A stretch of 25,663 bases of DNA from Myxococcales bacterium (GTDB lineage Bacteria > Myxococcota_A > Polyangia > Haliangiales > J016). Made by a program: the position numbers and the translations under genes. The notes below the pieces were generated by a model, which saw nothing but the letters and a program-made list of their open reading frames with translations, searched no databases and was not told where the DNA came from. Within the stretch, counting starts at the first letter, position 1. The number at the start of each line of letters is the position of its first letter. Location of the stretch: positions 1-25,663 of the forward strand of contig JABAAV010000011.1 of NCBI GenBank assembly GCA_014238595.1, read 5' to 3'. Positions 6,511 through 14,273 of this stretch are shown here, piece after piece.

Positions 6511-7184
6511 TATACATCTTCATTTTTATCGTTGAGCGTCACAGGATCAACATTTGAATAATATTTCCATGCAAACTTGATACGTTGCAGCAAAGAAAGA
6601 TGTGATAAAATACAAACGATCCAAACACTCACAAGCACAAAACGATCATCGTTGAAGATACCGGTTAACAGCGCACCACCACCAAAATACAAAAGAAACT
6701 CCGCTGATCCAAAACATCCAATGGGATCAATGGGGTGATGAATTTTCCCATCTTCACGATAGCCATCATGCATAGCTTCTGCATAAACAGAAAGTTTCAC
6801 AATCGCATTGGCCAATGATCCTGTAAGACCCAACATACATATAATGAGGATATGCGAATAAGTATGTGCCAAATACAAACAACCACCAGTATAGACAACA
6901 CCTAATACCCATCGATCGGATAAATCATCCATGATGGCACCAAAAATCGTGCGCATCCCACTATTGCGTGCAACGTAACCATCGACAAGATCAACTAGGC
7001 CTCGAATACAAAACAACAACGCGCCATAGATCCATGCCCCTTGATAAAATAAAAACCCAACAACAATGCCTAATAATGCGCCAATTAATGTCCATGCATT
7101 AGCACTGAGAGGAATGCATGCACATACACGAACAAACGGAGATAATATTTTATCCGCAGGTTTACGTAATCCATAAAAGGCCAT
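6510..7184 (-). CDS. CDP-alcohol phosphatidyltransferase (first of a pair)
   Basis: 224 residues with about six helices and the complete motif Asp65-x2-Asp68-Gly69-x2-Ala72-Arg73-x8-Gly82-x3-Asp86-x3-Asp90. Outside the motif it differs strongly from its neighbour: a longer N-terminal amphipathic stretch, and a hydrophilic insert at about 135-155 with Tyr, His, Asp, Glu and the run His-His-Pro-Ile-Asp-Pro-Ile-Gly that could help bind the acceptor. The pair therefore probably makes two steps or two products, or forms a heteromer. It starts 17 bases after the aminotransferase gene stop, in the same direction. The acceptor cannot be predicted from the sequence. Confidence 0.88.
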   Translation of the reverse strand: MAFYGLRKPADKILSPFVRVCACIPLSANAWTLIGALLGIVVGFLFYQGAWIYGALLFCIRGLVDLVDGYVARNSGMRTIFGAIMDDLSDRWVLGVVYTGGCLYLAHTYSHILIICMLGLTGSLANAIVKLSVYAEAMHDGYREDGKIHHPIDPIGCFGSAEFLLYFGGGALLTGIFNDDRFVLVSVWIVCILSHLSLLQRIKFAWKYYSNVDPVTLNDKNEDV

Positions 7185-7201
7185 TGTTTTATCTCGTCTA
7201 G

Positions 7202-8515
7202 TTACACAGTAGTTCGAACACGCTGCAATACCGTATTAAAGGTTGTAACAAAATGATCGATTTGATTTGTTTTGATGGTCAGTGGTGGTTGCAAGCGGAA
7301 AAAATTGCCCAGAGGACCACTTAACGTCACCAGCATACCTTGTTCATGTAACGCGTCATGAATGCTTCCCAAAATCGCTTTAGCTAATGGTTCTTTGGTT
7401 TCTTTCGATGAGACCATTTCAACACCACCTAACAGTCCAAGGAAACGAACATCCCCTATCCATGGATCATTAAGATCAACAAGAGCGTCATGAAAATAAC
7501 GACCTGCCTGTGCACAATGGTCTATAATATTTTCTTCATAAAGAGTTTCAATCAAGGCCAGTCCCGCTGCTGCAGAGATCGCATTACCTCCAGAGGTTGG
7601 CGTTGTTCCTCCAAAAAATCCTTCAGCAATTTTATCATTAACCAAAACAACACCCAATGAACCAACACCCCCTGATAAACCTTTGGCGCTCGTCATAATA
7701 TCAGGCTCTAATCCATAATGCTCAGCAGCAAAAAGTTTACCTGTCCGTCCCATACCGGTTTGAATTTCATCCAAAATAAGTAACAAATTATATTTTTGAC
7801 GAATCTCATCAGCACGTTTCCACCATCGATCGCTAGGAATAATGCCCCCAACAGATTGAACAGGCTCAGCAAGCATTGCTGCTGTGTTGGGATGTTTCTC
7901 TATGGTTTGTTCGACTTCATCAAGACATTGTGTTTCACAATCGTTAACATGAGGACAACGGTAACAATAAGGCGTAGGAACACGATAGACATTCGAGGCC
8001 AATGGAACACCTGCAGTGTCTCTGTATTTTTCACTTCCACAAGCCGCCAAAGCCCCTAAAGATAATCCATGAAATCCATTATCCAACGCCGCAATATCTG
8101 GTTTATTTTTATATTGTCGTGCCATTTTGAGTGCAAATTCATTAGATTCTGAACCACTCGTTGTAAAAAATACTTTGTTGACTGATTTGGGTGAAATTTG
8201 AACTAATTTTTCTGCTAAATTGATCACAGGATAAGAGGTGTGTCGACCCGAAACTTGAGACACCGATTGCATTTGTTTGGTTGCAGCAGCCACAACCTTG
8301 GGATGAGTGTGACCGACATTATTCACAAAATACCCTGATGTAAAATCGAGATATTCTTTGCCACCAGCTTCAGTCACAACACAATCTTTTGCTGACACAA
8401 TAGGTACAGGCTCATTACGTCCATTCCATGGACGTACAATATATTTTTTATCTTTAGCGAGCATCTCATCCCGTGACATAGGATTTGATGTGCCTTTATG
8501 TGCTGAATCACTCAT
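7202..8515 (-). CDS. Class III PLP-dependent aminotransferase (AGXT2/GABA-transaminase-like)
   Basis: 437 residues, full length. PLP landmarks: Gly-Ser-Glu-Ser (121-124) for the phosphate, Asp249 in Leu-Asp-Glu-Ile-Gln-Thr-Gly for the pyridine nitrogen, and Lys278 in Ser-Ala-Lys-Gly-Leu-Ser-Gly-Gly for the Schiff base. The family covers omega-amino acid, alanine-glyoxylate type 2 and ethanolamine-phosphate phospho-lyase enzymes; sequence alone does not choose between them. A four-cysteine cluster follows Pro-Tyr at 184, 187, 193 and 197 (C-x2-C-x5-C-x3-C), compatible with a small metal site. The position before two phosphatidyltransferases suggests that it makes or breaks an amine-bearing head group. 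No good ribosome binding site. An in-frame Met13 is a possible later start. Confidence 0.88.
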   Translation of the reverse strand: MSDSAHKGTSNPMSRDEMLAKDKKYIVRPWNGRNEPVPIVSAKDCVVTEAGGKEYLDFTSGYFVNNVGHTHPKVVAAATKQMQSVSQVSGRHTSYPVINLAEKLVQISPKSVNKVFFTTSGSESNEFALKMARQYKNKPDIAALDNGFHGLSLGALAACGSEKYRDTAGVPLASNVYRVPTPYCYRCPHVNDCETQCLDEVEQTIEKHPNTAAMLAEPVQSVGGIIPSDRWWKRADEIRQKYNLLLILDEIQTGMGRTGKLFAAEHYGLEPDIMTSAKGLSGGVGSLGVVLVNDKIAEGFFGGTTPTSGGNAISAAAGLALIETLYEENIIDHCAQAGRYFHDALVDLNDPWIGDVRFLGLLGGVEMVSSKETKEPLAKAILGSIHDALHEQGMLVTLSGPLGNFFRLQPPLTIKTNQIDHFVTTFNTVLQRVRTTV

Positions 8516-8567
8516 CGTAAAACCAAAGGTAAAGATATTCTGTCAAGACATAGAATAGTCATGATGT

Positions 8568-9485
8568 TTACGCAATACATGTTTGATTGTATTGCTCGAT
8601 TGAAACGAACATGGATCCATCCCAAATACGACGCTCAGAATTTACCATAGTCGGGGTATCAGTGCGAGTATTAGAAGAATCTATCGTATAGATGCGGTAT
8701 CCTGCCCCCAAAGGTGTCCCTTGCTTCTTTGTATAGGTGACAGAAGAAACACCTTGAACAACAATAGCACCATCAGATCCAGGAAGAGATGTTTGAATAT
8801 CGTGATGACGATGTCCATGCAATACCAATTCAGCCCCCTGATGTTTCAGTATTTCAGCAAAAGCATCCCAGTCATGAAGGCCATGCCGTCTGTGATGTGC
8901 ATAATTGCCTGAAGGAGGATGATGGATCGCAATAATACGAAATTTGGTGTTCAACTCAGGCGATGCAAGAATTTCTGAAAGCCTATCACGTTGAGCCTTA
9001 CCCACTTCTCCCCATGCTGTAAACCATGGTGTTTCATGACTCGTTGAAAGACCGATGATCGCAACATTGCCTCGAACACGAACAAATGGCCAAGATATTT
9101 CATGTTTGAATCCATCATCACTGGTACAATAATCACTAAACCATTGGTGAAAATGTTCTTTACCTATATCAACATAGGCATCATGGTTCCCTGGAATAAC
9201 GGTAATCTCTGATGATTTTAATGGCATTTGTTTAAATAATGATTGGGCAAATTCAAATTCACTGGGTAATGCCACATTGGTCAGATCACCTGTACAGATA
9301 ATGTGATCGAGCTGTTGAGTCTTGAGATCCTCTATGAGCGATTCAAACAACGCTGTTTGATGGCAATAGGCACGACTGGATAAAAGATTGAGGCCACCAA
9401 TCCAACGCTTGTTCAGAAAATCGCGTACACGGCTTCCTTTAAGCGACAATAAATGTGGATCAGAAAAATGTGCAAGACGAATCAT
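8568..9485 (-). CDS. Calcineurin-like metallophosphoesterase
   Basis: 305 residues. The five metal-site blocks occur in order: Asp9-x-His11, Gly-Asp67, Gly-Asn100-His101-Asp102, His188-His189-Pro-Pro, and Gly-His225-x-His227. There is no signal peptide or membrane segment, so it is cytoplasmic or peripheral. Expected activity is hydrolysis of a phosphomonoester or phosphodiester with two metals; within the family it is closer to the CpdA/YkuE-like group than to nucleases such as SbcD, but I cannot fix the substrate. I chose the ATG at 9485; a TTG one codon earlier is also open. It reads toward the aminotransferase with 52 bases between, so it may be the first gene of the lipid cluster. Divergent from aspS. 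Confidence 0.85.
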   Translation of the reverse strand: MIRLAHFSDPHLLSLKGSRVRDFLNKRWIGGLNLLSSRAYCHQTALFESLIEDLKTQQLDHIICTGDLTNVALPSEFEFAQSLFKQMPLKSSEITVIPGNHDAYVDIGKEHFHQWFSDYCTSDDGFKHEISWPFVRVRGNVAIIGLSTSHETPWFTAWGEVGKAQRDRLSEILASPELNTKFRIIAIHHPPSGNYAHHRRHGLHDWDAFAEILKHQGAELVLHGHRHHDIQTSLPGSDGAIVVQGVSSVTYTKKQGTPLGAGYRIYTIDSSNTRTDTPTMVNSERRIWDGSMFVSIEQYNQTCIA

Positions 9486-9588
9486 CAAAAACCAAATGGC
9501 ATGGGGTCAAAACAAAGACTACTTCTTCGCCTATTTATACCAGCATACATGGTTGGAATGCCAAGTTATTCCTTGTAAAATGCCGCAT

Positions 9589-11379
9589 ATGTCTGACCCT
9601 TCTACATTATCTTGGAAAACTCATGCCTGTGGTGATCTTAACAAAGAACATATCAACGAGATCGTTCTTGTTTCTGGATGGGTTCATGCCCATCGCAATC
9701 TAGGAGGATGTATCTTTATCGATCTACGCGATCGAACAGGACTCATTCAAGCTGTTTTTGATCCTCAAAGTCATCCATCGGCCTATAAACAAGCAGCAAC
9801 ATTGCGCAATGAATATTGCATCACAATTAAAGGTAGCATTGCTGCAAGAGCAGGGGCTATCAATAAAAATCTAGCGACAGGTATGGTTGAGATCAATGCA
9901 TCAGAAATAATCATTTTATCTAAAGCTGACACACCGCCGTTTCATGTGAAAGATAACACTGATGCTAGTGAGCATTTGAGAATGCAATATCGCTATCTTG
10001 ATCTGCGAAGACATTCACTGCAAAACACATTAGATATTCGTTCTAAGACATCACAAATAGCACGCCGTTATCTTGATGAGGCCACATTTACTGAAATTGA
10101 AACACCATACATGGTCAAATATACACAAGGTGGTGCACGAAACTTTGTTGTGCCATCACGACATTCAGATGGAGCATTTTATGCCCTCGCAGAATCACCA
10201 CAAATTTATAAACAACTTCTTATGGTATCGGGCGTAGAGCGATACTTTCAAATTGTTCGTTGTTTCCGAGATGAAGATTTGCGACAAGACAGACAACCAG
10301 AGTTTACACAAATCGATATTGAAATGTCTTTTATCGAGGAATCACATATACAACGATTAAGTGAAGGATTAATCGCTACGATTTGGAAACAAATCCTTGG
10401 CATTACCCTACCAAGCCCTTTTCCACGGATGACATATCACGATGCGATGACCTATTATGGTGTAGACAAACCAGATCTCCGTCTTGATCTTCGGCTGGCT
10501 GATGTTTCCACGCAGAGTCAACAATGTGGTTTTCGAATTTTTGAAGATGCAATTGCTAACAAAGGCATTGTCAAATGTTTGCGTATTCCCGATGGCAAGC
10601 GTCTCAGTCGAAAAGATCTAGATAACTTAACAACATTTGCAAAACCATTTGGGGTACATGGTGTTGCGTTTGCTCGAGTAGAAGAAGATTTTTCATGGAA
10701 AGGTTCTTTTGCAAAAACAATGACATCAGAAGCCATCGACACTATGAACAAAAAAGTCGGTGCTCATGTCGGTGATGTGCTTTTATTTGTTGCAGACAAT
10801 GAAAAAACCACCAACACATGCTTAGGCGCATTACGACTTCATCTTGGGGAAAAACTCGATATGATCCGCAAGGATGAATGGCAATTTGTATGGATTGTCG
10901 ATCCTCCATTGTTTGAATTTTCAAAAGAAACCAATAACCATGTTGCCTGTCATCATCCCTTTACCTCACCTCATCAAGATGATGAGAATTTATTAGAAAC
11001 ACAACCACAAAACGTTCGTGCAAGGGCTTATGACATGGTTCTCAACGGTGTTGAAATTGGAGGGGGTTCTATTCGAATTCATCGCCCCGATCTACAAACC
11101 AGAATTTTTCATGCTCTTTCAATGACCGAAAAAGAAACTCAAGAGCAATTTAGCTTTTTACTTGATGCCCTCCGTTATGGTCCACCACCACATGGAGGTA
11201 TTGCTTTCGGATTAGATCGTTTAGTCATGCTTCTTGGAAACACAGAGTCACTCCGTGATGTAATTGCATTCCCTAAAACAAATCGAGGTACAGATGCAAT
11301 GAGTAATGCACCAACACCCGTTAGTGATCAGCAACTTGCTGAATTAAATCTTATGCGACGCAGCAAAGATAATGTCTAA
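9589..11379 (+). CDS. aspS: Aspartyl-tRNA synthetase
   Basis: 596 residues, normal for the bacterial type (E. coli about 590). An N-terminal OB-fold anticodon domain has Gly-Trp-Val-His-Ala-His-Arg-Asn-Leu-Gly-Gly (30-40). The class II catalytic domain has motif 2 around Phe-Arg-Asp-Glu-Asp at 226-230 and motif 3 Gly-Ile-Ala-Phe-Gly-Leu-Asp-Arg near the end; the GAD insertion lies between. Leu38 in the Arg-Asn-Leu-Gly position matches enzymes that charge only tRNA-Asp, which hints at a discriminating enzyme; that reading is tentative. The frame is open back to 9388, but that extension runs through the facing metallophosphoesterase and lacks the family pattern, so I start at 9589 (9580 is an alternative ATG). 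It overlaps glpD by 8 bases. Confidence 0.95.
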   Translation: MSDPSTLSWKTHACGDLNKEHINEIVLVSGWVHAHRNLGGCIFIDLRDRTGLIQAVFDPQSHPSAYKQAATLRNEYCITIKGSIAARAGAINKNLATGMVEINASEIIILSKADTPPFHVKDNTDASEHLRMQYRYLDLRRHSLQNTLDIRSKTSQIARRYLDEATFTEIETPYMVKYTQGGARNFVVPSRHSDGAFYALAESPQIYKQLLMVSGVERYFQIVRCFRDEDLRQDRQPEFTQIDIEMSFIEESHIQRLSEGLIATIWKQILGITLPSPFPRMTYHDAMTYYGVDKPDLRLDLRLADVSTQSQQCGFRIFEDAIANKGIVKCLRIPDGKRLSRKDLDNLTTFAKPFGVHGVAFARVEEDFSWKGSFAKTMTSEAIDTMNKKVGAHVGDVLLFVADNEKTTNTCLGALRLHLGEKLDMIRKDEWQFVWIVDPPLFEFSKETNNHVACHHPFTSPHQDDENLLETQPQNVRARAYDMVLNGVEIGGGSIRIHRPDLQTRIFHALSMTEKETQEQFSFLLDALRYGPPPHGGIAFGLDRLVMLLGNTESLRDVIAFPKTNRGTDAMSNAPTPVSDQQLAELNLMRRSKDNV

Positions 11380-13018
11380 TCTTTTTGATATTGTCATTGT
11401 TGGAGGTGGAATCAATGGTGCGGGTATTGCTCGTGATGCAGCATTGCGCGGTTTTCATGTTGGATTGTTTGAACAAGGCGATTTTGGTTCTGGTACATCA
11501 TCAAAATCATCTAAATTGATCCATGGAGGATTGCGTTATTTAAAACAAGGTAATTTTTCATTAGTCACCGAAAGTATTACTGAACGACGACGATTAAGAC
11601 ATATGGCACCACATTTGGTTCAACCGCTACCGTTTTTAGTTCCTGTCTATGAAGATGCATCAGTAGGGCTTGAAAAAACTAATATCGGCTTATGGCTGTA
11701 TGATGCATTGTCTTTATTTCGTTCTTATAAAATGCATCGTATATTCCGTGGTAATACATCACACACACTTGAACCTGCGCTTCGTACCGAACAATTAACA
11801 GGTGCTGTTGAATATTATGACTGTGTTACTGATGATTTTCGTTTAGTGTTAGAAAACATTGTCGATGCAGTAACCTTAGGTGCTGATTGTCGATCGTACA
11901 CAAAAGTAACCGATATTCAACCTCGAGATGAGAACAAGCCTTATTATACGCTTGATCTTTTCGATCAAAAAACAGGACGTACTGAAACCGTATCAAGCAA
12001 AGCTATTGTTGTTGCTGCGGGAGTTTGGACGGATATATTATGTCATTCATTCGATGACACACACACACCACATCTTCGTCCGACAAAAGGAACACATATT
12101 GTATTTCCACAGCACATTCTTCCTCTCAAACGAGCATTAGCATTACCATCACCACATGACCAACGTATCGTACTTGCTATTCCATGGTTCGGACGCACTG
12201 TTGTTGGCACCACTGATACTCAATTCAATGGTGATTTCAATAATATTCATGCAACAAACGACGAGGTTAATTATCTGTGTGATGCCATCAATCATTATTT
12301 AAAAACGATCACACTTTCTCCAAACGATATTATTGCGACATGGTCAGGTGTTCGACCTTTGGTTGATGATCACGCTGAAACAGAATCATCTGTTTCACGC
12401 GATCATACAATATCAATACGCAATGATGGTATTTGTTTAGTCATGGGAGGCAAAATGACCACCTATCGTTTGATGGCAGAAGAAACTGTTGAAAAAATAT
12501 TTCACTGGTTAAATACACAATATCCTAATGATTTTTCAGATCTTGATATTACCCTTTCTAAAACTCAAAATTCCTCTCTTCCAGGAAGTCAGAATATTTC
12601 TGTATCAAGTATGACAGGAATAAAAATTATCGAACGAAATTTAATCAAAAAATATGCGTTTGAAAAAAGAACCGCCATCCATTTATCAAAAACCTATGGC
12701 ATGAGAGCTCATCATATTGGAATGTTAACTGAAACAGATCCTTCCCTTACTAAACATATGCAAAAAGACCTTCCTTACATCTGGGGTGAAGTGACATTTG
12801 CTGTACAATCGGATTTTGCTTGTCATGTGACGGATGTTCTATCTCGACGGATTCCTTTACTGTTACTAGGATTAGATCAGGGTCTTGATATTGTGGATCA
12901 GGTAGGAGACCATATGGCAAAACTATTACATTGGGATGATAGCCGCACACAAAAAGAATGTGATGCCTATCGTCAAGAAGTAGCTAAAAGCCGTCAATAT
13001 CAACAGTCATCGATATAA
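11372..13018 (+). CDS. glpD: Aerobic glycerol-3-phosphate dehydrogenase (FAD)
   Basis: 548 residues, slightly longer than E. coli GlpD. The N-terminal dinucleotide-binding motif Gly11-x-Gly13-x-x-Gly16 starts the FAD fold. It is followed by Gly-Thr-Ser-Ser-Lys-Ser-Ser-Lys-Leu-Ile-His-Gly-Gly-Leu-Arg-Tyr-Leu, the hallmark of this family, and later Pro-Thr-Lys-Gly-Thr-His-Ile-Val-Phe, Val-Gly-Thr-Thr-Asp-Thr, and Met-Gly-Gly-Lys-Met-Thr-Thr-Tyr-Arg. The enzyme oxidises sn-glycerol 3-phosphate to dihydroxyacetone phosphate at the inner membrane and passes electrons to quinone. The ATG lies inside the last codons of aspS (8-base overlap), so the two are co-transcribed and probably translationally coupled. 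A hairpin with a T-run lies at its stop codon. Confidence 0.95.
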   Translation: MSNLFDIVIVGGGINGAGIARDAALRGFHVGLFEQGDFGSGTSSKSSKLIHGGLRYLKQGNFSLVTESITERRRLRHMAPHLVQPLPFLVPVYEDASVGLEKTNIGLWLYDALSLFRSYKMHRIFRGNTSHTLEPALRTEQLTGAVEYYDCVTDDFRLVLENIVDAVTLGADCRSYTKVTDIQPRDENKPYYTLDLFDQKTGRTETVSSKAIVVAAGVWTDILCHSFDDTHTPHLRPTKGTHIVFPQHILPLKRALALPSPHDQRIVLAIPWFGRTVVGTTDTQFNGDFNNIHATNDEVNYLCDAINHYLKTITLSPNDIIATWSGVRPLVDDHAETESSVSRDHTISIRNDGICLVMGGKMTTYRLMAEETVEKIFHWLNTQYPNDFSDLDITLSKTQNSSLPGSQNISVSSMTGIKIIERNLIKKYAFEKRTAIHLSKTYGMRAHHIGMLTETDPSLTKHMQKDLPYIWGEVTFAVQSDFACHVTDVLSRRIPLLLLGLDQGLDIVDQVGDHMAKLLHWDDSRTQKECDAYRQEVAKSRQYQQSSI

Positions 13019-13049
13019 ATCCCTCTATCGATGGCTATCAATTTTTTTT
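13008..13049 (+). terminator. Candidate intrinsic terminator of aspS-glpD
   Basis: A perfect 8-base inverted repeat (CATCGATA at 13008-13015, TATCGATG at 13026-13033) with a 10-base loop spans the glpD stop codon. Eight bases later comes a run of eight T (13042-13049). The gap between stem and T-run is longer than ideal. It serves only the plus strand; no T-run follows on the minus strand, where argD ends. Confidence 0.45.
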
Positions 13050-14261
13050 GTCTTGGATTGTGGCAATATGACGCAGCCGTTCTATCGCAATATCAATATC
13101 ATCACGCTGCACAATCAATGCAGGTGTTAAACGTAATGTCTGTGCTCCTGCAGCGGTGATTAATAGTCCTTGTTCCAAACAAGCAATAATCCAATCACGC
13201 ACAGGTTGTTTGACATCAATCCCACACAACAACCCTCGACCACGAACCTCTCCAAATAACAATGGATAGTCTTTCGAAAGCTCAGTGAGCAATTGCATCA
13301 TATATATACCCATATCAGAAGAATGTTGTACTAAATGATCACGCTCAATGACATTAAGCACTGTCAGTGCAGCCATACAAGATAATGGATTACCACCAAA
13401 TGTACTTGCATGAGGAACAATACCATCATCGCTCAACGCTAATCCTTGAGCGTGATGATCAGAGGCCATCATTGCTCCTATAGAAACACCACCTGCAATC
13501 CCTTTGGCAAGTGTCATCACATCTGGTGTCACAAGATCATGTTGTCCTGCAAACCAACATCCTGTTCGTCCGATACCGGTTTGAACTTCATCAAAAATTA
13601 AGACGGCACCTGTTTCATTTGCCAATGTTCGTAATGACGATAAATAACCCGCATCAGGAACACGAATACCACCTTCTCCTTGAATGGGTTCAACAATCAA
13701 TGCACAAATATCGTAACCTGATAATGAATGCTTTGCTGCATCGATATCGTTGTACGGAATAATTTCTACAGGACCAAACAATGCTCCAAATCCCTGCTGA
13801 TATTTTTCTTGTCCTGTTATTGAAACAGAAGCGACCGATCGACCATGAAAAGATCCAGACATCGCTACAATCTTGTCTCGTGGTTTTTTTAAACACACAT
13901 GATGATAACGACGTGCCAATTTAATAGCGGCCTCATTTGCTTCAGCACCAGAGTTGCAGAAAAATGACTTGCCCTGTCCAAATAATTTTTTTAATTTTTC
14001 AGCCAGTTCAATTTGTCTATCAATACAGTATAAATTTGAAACATGAATCAAATCTTTTGCTTGTTGTGCAATCGCTTGCACTAAATCTGGATGGCCATGG
14101 CCTAATGATGATGTTGCAATACCTGCTGCCATATCCAAATACTGTTTGCCTTTTTTATCCCACAACCAAACACCGTCACCATGATCAAACATCACAGGGT
14201 ATTGGCGATAATTTCCAATCAATGAAGCGGCAATGCGCTCTGAATATATGTTGTCTGTCAT
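13038..14261 (-). CDS. argD: Acetylornithine aminotransferase
   Basis: 407 residues, typical ArgD length. Class III PLP-enzyme landmarks: Asn-Ser-Gly-Ala-Glu-Ala-Asn-Glu (103-110), Ser-Phe-His-Gly-Arg (137-141), Glu-Pro-Ile-Gln-Gly-Glu-Gly-Gly (191-198), Asp224 in Asp-Glu-Val-Gln-Thr-Gly, Lys253 in Ala-Lys-Gly-Ile-Ala-Gly-Gly, and Ser-Thr-Phe-Gly-Gly-Asn-Pro-Leu. The Glu-Gly-Glu-Gly-Gly pattern and compact size separate it from the other class III enzyme at 7202-8515. It should convert N-acetylglutamate semialdehyde to N-acetylornithine; such enzymes often also act on succinyldiaminopimelate or ornithine. It follows hslU by 12 bases, an order I recall from deltaproteobacterial genomes where arg genes follow hslVU. 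Confidence 0.88.
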   Translation of the reverse strand: MTDNIYSERIAASLIGNYRQYPVMFDHGDGVWLWDKKGKQYLDMAAGIATSSLGHGHPDLVQAIAQQAKDLIHVSNLYCIDRQIELAEKLKKLFGQGKSFFCNSGAEANEAAIKLARRYHHVCLKKPRDKIVAMSGSFHGRSVASVSITGQEKYQQGFGALFGPVEIIPYNDIDAAKHSLSGYDICALIVEPIQGEGGIRVPDAGYLSSLRTLANETGAVLIFDEVQTGIGRTGCWFAGQHDLVTPDVMTLAKGIAGGVSIGAMMASDHHAQGLALSDDGIVPHASTFGGNPLSCMAALTVLNVIERDHLVQHSSDMGIYMMQLLTELSKDYPLLFGEVRGRGLLCGIDVKQPVRDWIIACLEQGLLITAAGAQTLRLTPALIVQRDDIDIAIERLRHIATIQDKKN

Positions 14262-14273
14262 CGTTACCGCGGG

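Noticed and set aside
8541..8546. Perfect -35 hexamer TTGACA (minus strand) before the aminotransferase gene
   Set aside because: At 17-18 bases there is no acceptable -10, and transcription would start inside the gene unless translation begins at Met13; kept only as a curiosity.
9388..9588. N-terminal extension of aspS
   Set aside because: It runs antisense through the metallophosphoesterase start and lies outside the family's normal N-terminus; the ATG at 9589 gives the expected length.
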